From positions 1-8,937 of the forward strand of contig WJJN01000382.1 of the NCBI GenBank assembly GCA_014729735.1: a stretch of DNA of 8,937 bases, given 5' to 3'. Positions 1 to 5,553 of this stretch are shown piece after piece (positions within the stretch are counted from its first letter, which is position 1; every line of letters begins with the position of its first letter). The DNA comes from Candidatus Zhuqueibacterota bacterium. Its GTDB lineage: Bacteria; Zhuqueibacterota; Zhuqueibacteria; Thermofontimicrobiales; Thiofontviventaceae. Below the pieces are notes generated by a model. The model was not told where the DNA came from, made no database searches, and saw only the letters and a list, made by a program, of their open reading frames with translations. The position numbers and the translations under genes are program-made.

Positions 1-378
1 AATGAAACATCAAATTCCGGAAGAGGCATCGAAAAGCTGAAGGCGATCACGAAATCATACATGAAATATTTCGTGCAGTATCCGGGCATTTTCGAGCTGT
101 TTTTTCTGGAGCGGATCTCAGAGATTAGCAACAAACGCTCGAATGTTGAATTAATCTATACATTACTGGACCGGCTGTCAGCCGATGAATGGGATTATTG
201 CGTCAGTAATAATATTGTGAGCGCGGAAACTGCGGAGATTGTCAAGGAGCAAATACACTATGTTGTTACGGGAATTCTCCTGTTTTATATGAACCGGAGA
301 TATCCGGATAGTTATGATAAATTCAGGGAGCTAACGGAGAGACAGCTTGATTCTATTTTCTACGGGATTACGCCTTAA
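1..378 (+). CDS. TetR/AcrR-family transcriptional regulator, C-terminal part (5' end cut by window)
   Basis: The frame is open from base 1 to a TAA at 376-378, giving 125 residues with no start in the window. The ATG at base 61 is most likely internal, because the codons before it (ending KLKAITKSY) read as normal protein. The segment is helical and looks like the ligand-binding/dimerisation half of TetR-family repressors: a pattern of the type KLKAITKSYMKYFVQYPGIF, followed by an amphipathic helix region and a late hydrophobic helix (VTGILLFYM) before a charged C-terminal helix. The DNA-binding helix-turn-helix that would prove the family lies outside the window. Its target is unknown; it could regulate upstream genes or the peroxiredoxin 282 bases downstream. 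Family assignment is by overall resemblance only. Confidence 0.6.
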   Translation, partial: NETSNSGRGIEKLKAITKSYMKYFVQYPGIFELFFLERISEISNKRSNVELIYTLLDRLSADEWDYCVSNNIVSAETAEIVKEQIHYVVTGILLFYMNRRYPDSYDKFRELTERQLDSIFYGITP

Positions 379-557
379 ACTTTATTTGCGATTCGATAGT
401 GCAGCCTGAAAAGGCGTCTGCAATGTAGCGAGGCAGTCGATGAACTCCACACCCCTTCATATCATAACCAATCTGATTCTTACCTTTTGTTTTCTGAATT
501 TTTAAAAATCAATAAAACCAAAATTGGCAAGATTTGACGCTTTTGACAAAAAAATGC

Positions 558-586
558 TTGCATTCAAGGAAAATTCCATCTAAAAT
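558..586 (+). promoter_or_regulatory. candidate sigma70-type promoter for the peroxiredoxin gene
   Basis: TTGCAT at 558-563 and TAAAAT at 581-586 are separated by 17 bases, each differing from the consensus at two (-35) or one (-10) positions. Transcription would start near 593, leaving a leader of about 68 bases before the ATG at 661. A better -35 match, TTGACA at 543-548, has no -10 box at an acceptable distance. If this phylum uses a divergent primary sigma factor, the assignment could be wrong. Confidence 0.35.
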
Positions 587-648
587 AATAATATAATTCA
601 CGATGCATTTGAATCATCATTTTATTCCATATTAAGCTGACTAAATTC

Positions 649-653
649 AGGAG
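649..653 (+). promoter_or_regulatory. Shine-Dalgarno site setting the 661 start
   Basis: AGGAG lies 7 bases before the ATG at 661. It excludes the in-frame TTG at 655, which would be only one base away, and supports translation of the long, N-terminally extended form of the peroxiredoxin. Confidence 0.6.
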
Positions 654-660
654 ATTGCTT

Positions 661-1383
661 ATGGAAGAAGAATCAAAGGTTGGTTGTGCGCGACCAACAG
701 GTGGTCCGGTCGGTGAACCGGCAGAAGAAAAAATTGAAGAACAAAAAGAACCCTTAAAAAAGGAGGCACCTGAGATGATCAAAGTCGGACAGAAAGCGCC
801 GGATTTTGTTGCACCAGCGTATTTCAATAAAAACTTCATCGATGTGAAATTATCGAATTATCTGGGAAAATGGGTTGTGCTGTGCTTTTATCCCGGTGAT
901 TTTACCTTTGTCTGAGCAACGGAAGTGTCAGCAGTTGCTGTCAAATATCGCGAATTCCAGAAATTGGACGTTGAAGTATTATCAATGAGCATCGATAGTG
1001 TATTTGTCCATAAAATGTGGAATGACCACGAATTGTCAAAAATGGTAGAGGGAGGCGTTCCTTTCCCGATGTTGTCGGATGCCGGCGGAAAAGTCGGTAC
1101 GGTATATGGTATTTACGACGAAGCAGCAGGCGTTGAAACGAGAGGCAGGTTTATTATCGATCCCGATGGTGTTGTTCAGGGTTTTGAGGTGCTGACGCCA
1201 CCGGTGGGGCGAAACGTATCCGAAACGCTGCGACAAATCCAGGCATTTCAACTGGTACGAAAAAGCAAGGGCGCCGAAGCCACGCCCTCCGGGTGGAAAC
1301 CGGGCAAGAAAACACTGAAACCGGGACCGGACCTGGTTGGTAAAGTTTGGGAAACATGGAAAACGGATATGGCGTTTGAGTAA
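661..1383 (+). CDS. selenocysteine-containing AhpC/Prx1-type peroxiredoxin (TGA at 913-915 read as Sec)
   Basis: Thiol (selenol) peroxidase of the AhpC/TSA family, reducing H2O2 and organic hydroperoxides in the cytoplasm. Read through the TGA it is 240 residues. The N-terminal extension (1-38) contains Cys9; the thioredoxin-like fold starts near IKVGQKAPDF (40). The family's peroxidatic motif FYPxDFTFVCPTE appears as FYPGDFTFV-TGA-ATE, so residue 85 (TGA) is exactly the catalytic Cys position. Pro78 and Thr82 of the PxxxTxxC active site and the conserved Arg161 (TRGRFIIDPDG) are intact. The C-terminal tail GWKPG (211-215) and DLVGK match the typical 2-Cys arm, but Thr208 replaces the resolving Cys. 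The only Cys residues are 9 and 75. The frame is continuous on both sides of the TGA with no frameshift, and TGG encodes Trp elsewhere. A gene-calling program would split it at 915. The alternative, a nonsense-mutated pseudogene, is less likely given the exact position and the hairpin downstream. Confidence 0.88.
761..777 (+). promoter_or_regulatory. internal Shine-Dalgarno and second in-frame start of the peroxiredoxin
   Basis: AGGAGG at 761-766, inside a longer purine run, is 8 bases before the in-frame ATG at 775. Starting here gives MIKVGQKAPDF, the usual start of AhpC-type proteins, a length of 202 residues and the selenocysteine at position 47, which matches the usual place of the AhpC peroxidatic Cys. 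The site may allow a short isoform in addition to the long one from 661. It could also be a chance result of Lys-Lys-Glu-Ala codons. Confidence 0.45.
913..943 (+). promoter_or_regulatory. bacterial SECIS-type element with its UGA codon
   Basis: Downstream of TGA (913-915) a hairpin can form from 926 to 943: U-A and G-C pairs, a U-U mismatch, then CAGC/GCUG (929-932 with 937-940) closing a four-base loop AGUU. The loop begins 17 bases after the UGA and has G as its second base. Known bacterial SECIS elements have a short apical stem, a G in the first two loop bases, and a loop roughly 16-37 bases from the UGA, so this fits. It would be bound by SelB carrying Sec-tRNA. A competing pairing, AGCAAC (915-920) with GTTGCT (934-939), exists but places the loop too close to the UGA. 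Confidence 0.65.
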
Positions 1384-1460
1384 GTCTTGAATGATTATTT
1401 TAGATTTTATCATTGTGCATTTTTCCATAACCGTAAAATAAAACCAAATGGAGGTTTACC

Positions 1461-1565
1461 ATGATTAGAGCAACCCGGCTTATCTTACTGGTAGCAGCTC
1501 CGGCTGGGTGGGAACCCGGCGAGGATCTCATTGGGACCGGCAAAAAATATATCGGAAAATACTAA
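1461..1565 (+). pseudogene. 34-residue ORF resembling a peroxiredoxin C-terminal tail, probable deletion remnant
   Basis: The ORF has a good Shine-Dalgarno (GGAGG at 1450-1454, six bases before ATG) and ends with TAA at 1563-1565. After a hydrophobic start (TRLILLVAA) it reads PAGWEPGEDLIGTGKKYIGK. This resembles the C-terminal arm of AhpC/Prx proteins, as in the PSGWKPG tail of the upstream selenoprotein, although the two are not near-identical copies. The catalytic core is missing. The best reading is the two ends of a second peroxiredoxin gene joined by an internal deletion; an 8-base direct repeat AACCCGGC at 1472-1479 and 1513-1520 is present within it. It could instead be an expressed small protein, since start, ribosome site and stop are intact. 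No function is assigned. Confidence 0.42.
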
Positions 1566-1582
1566 TTGGCTGAAATTTTAAA

Positions 1583-1625
1583 TTGAGCCCCTTTCATTTT
1601 GATAGGGGCTTAAATATCTTTTTAT
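1583..1625 (+). terminator. Rho-independent terminator after the peroxiredoxin unit
   Basis: AGCCCCT (1586-1592) pairs with AGGGGCT (1604-1610), extended at the base by a G-U and two U-A pairs, around an 11-base loop. A T-rich stretch follows, with five consecutive T at 1619-1623. It lies 18 bases after the small ORF and closes the peroxiredoxin transcription unit before the regulator's own promoter. Confidence 0.75.
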
Positions 1626-1648
1626 TAAAGAAATAATAATATTTATTG

Positions 1649-1663
1649 CCTCTGAATCAGAGG
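1649..1663. repeat. 15-bp palindrome CCTCTGA-A-TCAGAGG
   Basis: Perfect 7-base arms flank a single central A, followed by GTTGTTTT. It lies between the terminator and the -35 box of the regulator promoter (TTGACA at 1692). It may be a binding site for another regulator or a second weak terminator; the sequence does not decide between these. Confidence 0.4.
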
Positions 1664-1691
1664 GTTGTTTTCATAGATTCCCAAAAAAGAC

Positions 1692-1720
1692 TTGACAAAG
1701 AGCGAATAATTATGTATACT
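1692..1720 (+). promoter_or_regulatory. sigma70-type promoter of the GntR/LacI regulator gene
   Basis: TTGACA at 1692-1697 matches the -35 consensus exactly and TATACT at 1715-1720 is one base from the -10 consensus, with the optimal 17-base spacer. Transcription should begin near 1727, giving a leader of about 37 bases. The -10 box is inside the repeated operator-like element at 1715-1736, so a bound repressor would block it. Confidence 0.75.
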
Positions 1721-1736
1721 TAGTATACCTAATATA
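1715..1736. promoter_or_regulatory. operator-like element over the regulator's own -10 box
   Basis: The sequence is three TATA-starting half units at a 9-base period: TATACTTAG, TATACCTAA, TATA. GTATAC occurs twice (1714-1719 and 1723-1728) and is self-complementary. Compared with the element at 2883-2904, 18 of 22 positions are identical and all four differences are transitions. Overlap with the -10 box argues for negative autoregulation by the adjacent gene product. Confidence 0.65.
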
Positions 1737-1763
1737 TGAATAAATGATTGATATCGAAAATCA

Positions 1764-2846
1764 ATGTCATTGGACCTTAAAAATCCGAAGCCATTCTATC
1801 TCCAGATCATCGATGATATAAAAATGAAAATATCATCAGGGCAGTTAAAAATAGGTGAAAAGATCGGATCGCAGCAGGAATTGTCCCGTGCATATGATGT
1901 GAGTCTGATTACAATAAAAAAAGCGATTGCAGAGCTTATCAATCAGAATGTCCTCTTTTCAAGAGTCGGAAAAGGAACCTACGTTGCAAACAGACCATCC
2001 ACGATAGATCTCTCCAGACACAAAACAATCGGGGTTGTATTGAGTGATTTAAAGAATCCGTTTTTTTCATTGATTATAAACAGTATCGAGGCAAAAGCTT
2101 CGGAATTTGGTTATAACATTTTGCTTTCAAATTCTGCGGATCATGCGGACAAGGAAGATACTGTTATACGTCATTTTCTGTCAATCGGAGTCGACGGTTT
2201 AATCATCGCTTCACTGTCCCATATGTACAGGGCTTCGTCCACGATTCGTGAATTAAAGAATGATGATTTCCCATTTATCATGGTTTCCTATATTGAAGAC
2301 AAGGATGTCTATTTCGTTGGAACGGATCATGAAAAAGGTGCATATATGGCGACTGAACATCTGATTCAAGCCGGCTATAACCAGGTGGGATATATTAGCG
2401 GTGAAGAAGGGAATCTGCTGGGCAAGCTCCGGGAAAAGGGATATTTGCGGGCAATGAAAAAATATGACAAAGAAATCAATCAAAATTTCATTTTTCGATC
2501 AACAAGTGGTGCAAAAGATTATGAGTCTGGTTACGAAATCGGTGCACGATTTTGCAGGTTAGAAAAAAGACCGGATGCGATATTTGCGTATAAAGATCTC
2601 GCTGCCCTTGGATTTGAACAAGCGGTTTTAGAACACGGAATGAAAATTCCACAGGATGTCGCTATTGTCGGATATGATAACATCGAAAGCACCGAATATG
2701 CCCCTGTTCCACTGACCACGATTTCTCAACCTACAGATGAGATCGGAAAATTGACTACCGAACTATTAATTCAAAAGATCCAAGGGAATGAGATTCAGTT
2801 CCATACGATTCTGAAACCAGAGCTCATAATAAGAAAATCATGTTAA
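1764..2846 (+). CDS. GntR-headed LacI-type transcriptional regulator (AraR-like architecture)
   Basis: 360 residues. Residues about 6-76 form a GntR-type winged helix: PFYLQIIDDIK, SQQELSRAYDVSLITIKKAI (recognition helix region) and the wing GKGTYV. Residues about 87-357 form a LacI/periplasmic-binding-protein-like effector domain, with IGVVLSDLKNPFFSLI, GVDGLIIAS, VAIVGYDNIESTEYAPVPLT and TTISQPTDEIG as recognisable LacI-family segments. This combination is known from AraR of Bacillus, where a sugar releases the repressor from DNA; the effector here is not known but a sugar or related small ligand is likely. It would act as a dimer on the two related elements at 1715-1736 and 2883-2904. The ATG at 1764 fits the family's N-terminus but has no clear Shine-Dalgarno, implying weak translation. 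The gene is followed, 94 bases later, by the receptor gene it probably controls. Confidence 0.9.
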   Translation: MSLDLKNPKPFYLQIIDDIKMKISSGQLKIGEKIGSQQELSRAYDVSLITIKKAIAELINQNVLFSRVGKGTYVANRPSTIDLSRHKTIGVVLSDLKNPFFSLIINSIEAKASEFGYNILLSNSADHADKEDTVIRHFLSIGVDGLIIASLSHMYRASSTIRELKNDDFPFIMVSYIEDKDVYFVGTDHEKGAYMATEHLIQAGYNQVGYISGEEGNLLGKLREKGYLRAMKKYDKEINQNFIFRSTSGAKDYESGYEIGARFCRLEKRPDAIFAYKDLAALGFEQAVLEHGMKIPQDVAIVGYDNIESTEYAPVPLTTISQPTDEIGKLTTELLIQKIQGNEIQFHTILKPELIIRKSC

Positions 2847-2882
2847 TATAGTTATGGATTTATGCAAAATTTTTTATAGCAA

Positions 2883-2904
2883 TATACCTGGTATACCTGG
2901 TATA
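2883..2904. promoter_or_regulatory. operator-like element upstream of the TonB-dependent receptor operon
   Basis: TATACCTGG occurs twice in tandem and is followed by TATA, giving three half units at a 9-base period. The flanks extend it to an almost perfect 26-base palindrome (2881-2906; AATATACC and GGTATATT ends, GGTATACC centre). It is the close relative of the element at the regulator's own promoter and is the best candidate operator for the receptor operon. No terminator lies between the regulator gene and this site, and I could not find a convincing -35/-10 pair here, so the operon may have a divergent promoter or be partly read through from the regulator gene. Confidence 0.7.
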
Positions 2905-2940
2905 TTTTATTTGAAGTGAGATAAGCATAAGAGGTGAGTA

Positions 2941-5511
2941 ATGAAATTTAAACACTTTTTATTCGTGTTTACCATCTTTTTTATTTTTTACGGTACGTCG
3001 GGATTTCCCGGAACGACAGGAAAGATATCCGGCTCAGTGACTGATGCCGGTACGGGTTCACCGCTTCCCGGTGTAAATGTTATCATCGAAGGAACCACCA
3101 TGGGAGCTGCAACAGATGCTAACGGTTATTTTTTCATCATAAACATCCCCCCGGGTATTTACACTGTCAAAGCCTCTATCATGGGATACGAAACAAAAAG
3201 TATGACCGGCGTGAAAGTCCGATCCGATTTTACAACAAGGGTTGATTTTGAAATCAAAAGTACTGTCATCGAAGGGGAGGAGGTGACAGTCGTCGCAGAG
3301 CGTCCAGCCATCCAAAAAGATTTGACATCGAGTCTCCAATCCTTTTCCGATAATGAGATTTCCACGGCTCCCGTTGAAAATTTATCCGAAATAATCAATC
3401 TCCAGTCCGGTGTAAATGAAGTCGGCTCCGAAAGTAGCGGATTCGTCAGCGGTGCGCCGGGCGACGGTATTCATATCCGCGGAGGAAGAGAAAACGAGAC
3501 CCTGTTCATGATCGATGGTGTAAAAGTCGGTGACGACATTTACGGAGGGTCGCGTTATATCCAAAATACTTCGGGTAGTGCGATCAACGAGATGAAAACG
3601 ATTATCGGAACATTTAATGCCGAGTACGGCGGAAAAATGGCTGGCGTGATCAGTATTGTTACCAAGGACGGCGGAAGTAGCTATTCGGGCAAGATCAGCG
3701 GATATACGGATAAATTCGGAATCGATGATTTCGATAGAAATACCTATCAGGGTGATTTCGTGCTAAGCGGTCCCGTGCCATTGTTAAACGATCTCAAATT
3801 TTATGTGAACACACAGGCAAAAACAACCGATGGCAGACCTGATATATACGGAGAGATCATCCCGAATTGGAGCGATTCGAAAGGGCTGGTCAACCGATTT
3901 GCTCCCGGCGAACGAGTTGCCGGCGATTGGAAAGATGAATGGAACGGCATGTTTAAATTGACTTACAATCCGATTACCAATATTAAGCTGACAGCGAGCT
4001 ACTTTCGTTCATGGACTCAGGATGTCAATTATAAACATGAATACAGATACGTTCCGTATGCGTTTCCGTTTCGTGAAACGGAAAACCAGGGTGTTATTTT
4101 GAAAATGGTTCATACGATAAATCCCAGCACATTCTATGAAGTGATGGGATCATATCAGAACACGAATTTCTTTTATGGTGTGGATAAAGATCGCGAGCGA
4201 AAGAATATATATGGAAAACGTGTAACCAGCGGCTATTATTATTACTCAGGTGCACCGCACGATTATAATACGGACTCTTCAAGAACCTGGCAGGCAGTTA
4301 TAAATCTAACCAGCCAGGTGAATAAGCATCATCAAATAAAGACAGGATTGGAGTTTCGGCGATTGAGTGTGTTTCACCGGATGGATATGGCAGGCGGTTC
4401 ACCAATTCAGGAGATCGATGGAGAGATATACGAAACGCATATCGCGTATGCACGACGCCGACCTTATGAATTTTCTGGCTATATTCAGGATAAGATGGAA
4501 TTTGAAAATATCGGCATGATTTTAAACGGCGGCGTGCGTTTCGAGATGTGGGATCAAAATATGGAATATATGGAAGATCCGGATTTGCCGTTCTCAACCG
4601 ATATGCTGGAAACAGAAACCAAATTCCGGATCAGCCCGCGTTTTGGCATCTCCTACCCTGTTTCCGATAAGGCTGCGTTCCACCTTGCTTATGGTCACTT
4701 TTACCAGTTACCGCGGTACATGGAACTGCTTTCAGGCTTGAATGACAAAGGCTATTTTGCAGGACGCCCCAACTTGAATGATCCCGGTCCGGGAATATCG
4801 AATCCAAATGCTAAACCGGAAAAAACGGTTTCTTATGAAACCGGTGTACAATTCCAGTTGGTTTCGAATATGACTTTGAATGTGACAGCCTTTTACCGCG
4901 AACTTGCCGACCTGATGGGCGTCCGCTGGATGGAGGGAGGCGGCGGATACGTCTATCTGGATAATATCGATTTCGGCAATTCCAAAGGACTTGAATTCAC
5001 ATTGGAAAAGCGATTTTCCGATTATTGGTCATCCCGGGTAAATTACACCTGGTCGACATCGAAGATTAGCACGTCCAGTCCTCTGACTGCCGCACAGAAA
5101 AATCGGTTCATCGCGTATCGTACTTTTCTGTCGGATTGGGACCGACCACATGATTTGAGTGCGTTGCTGCTAATCAGCGATCCAGAAAGTTGGGGCGTTA
5201 GTTTTATCGCAAATGCGCGTTCCGGTCGTCCTTACAGCGTGTTGGCGGAAGTACTGAACACAGAGCGCATGCCCTGGGAAATAAGGGCAGATATTCGACT
5301 CAGCAAATATTTTAACTTTTTTGGATTGAATCAAACATTCTATTTACAGATTTATAATCTGTTCGATCGACGGAATGTGCGCAGCGTTTACTTTCGAACC
5401 GGAAAATGGAATGATGACGGTCTTTATGGAACACCACCAGACTTGGATGCCGATCCGAAACGAATTTCAGACGGAAGAAGCGCCCGGCTTGGATTTAAGC
5501 TTACCTTCTGA
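2941..5511 (+). CDS. TonB-dependent outer-membrane receptor with carboxypeptidase-regulatory-like N-terminal domain
   Basis: 856 residues. A hydrophobic signal peptide covers about 1-22. Residues about 27-110 form a CarboxypepD_reg-like beta-sandwich (GKISGSVTD, SPLPGVNVIIEGT, NGYFFIINIPPGIYTV). A TonB-box-like stretch EEVTVVAERP is at 113-122. The plug domain spans about 123-243, with IHIRGGRENETLFMIDGVKV and NAEYGGKMAGVISIVTKDG. The rest is a beta-barrel rich in alternating aromatic strands, ending in LGFKLTF, the terminal Phe expected for outer-membrane insertion. The protein would take up a ligand across the outer membrane using TonB energy. It is shorter than typical SusC (about 1000 residues) and has no SusD partner beside it. 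The start has GAGGTG four bases upstream. TGA (5509-5511) is a genuine stop here, showing TGA is not generally reassigned. The next gene begins 42 bases later, consistent with an operon. Confidence 0.92.
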   Translation: MKFKHFLFVFTIFFIFYGTSGFPGTTGKISGSVTDAGTGSPLPGVNVIIEGTTMGAATDANGYFFIINIPPGIYTVKASIMGYETKSMTGVKVRSDFTTRVDFEIKSTVIEGEEVTVVAERPAIQKDLTSSLQSFSDNEISTAPVENLSEIINLQSGVNEVGSESSGFVSGAPGDGIHIRGGRENETLFMIDGVKVGDDIYGGSRYIQNTSGSAINEMKTIIGTFNAEYGGKMAGVISIVTKDGGSSYSGKISGYTDKFGIDDFDRNTYQGDFVLSGPVPLLNDLKFYVNTQAKTTDGRPDIYGEIIPNWSDSKGLVNRFAPGERVAGDWKDEWNGMFKLTYNPITNIKLTASYFRSWTQDVNYKHEYRYVPYAFPFRETENQGVILKMVHTINPSTFYEVMGSYQNTNFFYGVDKDRERKNIYGKRVTSGYYYYSGAPHDYNTDSSRTWQAVINLTSQVNKHHQIKTGLEFRRLSVFHRMDMAGGSPIQEIDGEIYETHIAYARRRPYEFSGYIQDKMEFENIGMILNGGVRFEMWDQNMEYMEDPDLPFSTDMLETETKFRISPRFGISYPVSDKAAFHLAYGHFYQLPRYMELLSGLNDKGYFAGRPNLNDPGPGISNPNAKPEKTVSYETGVQFQLVSNMTLNVTAFYRELADLMGVRWMEGGGGYVYLDNIDFGNSKGLEFTLEKRFSDYWSSRVNYTWSTSKISTSSPLTAAQKNRFIAYRTFLSDWDRPHDLSALLLISDPESWGVSFIANARSGRPYSVLAEVLNTERMPWEIRADIRLSKYFNFFGLNQTFYLQIYNLFDRRNVRSVYFRTGKWNDDGLYGTPPDLDADPKRISDGRSARLGFKLTF

Positions 5512-5553
5512 TTCATTCGGCGGATGTGGAATGTTTACGAAAGGATGAACTAA

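Larger units (their letters stand above)
379..660. other. intergenic spacer, AT-rich, without a gene
   Basis: This gap separates the TetR-like gene from the peroxiredoxin. No coding frame is supported on either strand. It contains a small GC-rich hairpin at 401-421 that has no T-run, a candidate promoter in its last 110 bases, and an inverted repeat ATTCA-N9-TGAAT at 596-614 just downstream of the predicted -10 box that could be an operator. None of these is strong enough to assign a regulator. Confidence 0.5.

Noticed and set aside
401..421. GC-rich hairpin (GCCT-GAAA-AGGC with outer GCA/TGC) as terminator of the TetR-like gene
   Set aside because: It has a short stem with a bulge and no T-run after it; not convincing as an intrinsic terminator.
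543..548. TTGACA as -35 box for the peroxiredoxin gene
   Set aside because: No acceptable -10 sequence lies 16-18 bases downstream; the TTGCAT/TAAAAT pair is better spaced.
915..939. AGCAAC/GTTGCT hairpin as the SECIS element
   Set aside because: Its loop starts only five bases after the UGA, too close for known bacterial SECIS geometry; kept only as a competing fold.
661..1383. Two separate genes or a nonsense-inactivated pseudogene split at TGA 913-915
   Set aside because: The second half has no ribosome site or start, the frame is uninterrupted, the TGA replaces exactly the catalytic Cys codon and a suitable hairpin follows.
1036..1428. Minus-strand ORF opposite the peroxiredoxin
   Set aside because: It lies entirely against a well-supported coding frame, shows no family resemblance and no ribosome site; the same holds for the other minus-strand ORFs opposite the receptor, secreted protein and PorV-like genes.
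2847..2940. A defined -35/-10 promoter for the receptor operon
   Set aside because: Several TATA-like hexamers exist within the operator repeats, but none has a matching -35 element, so no promoter is called.
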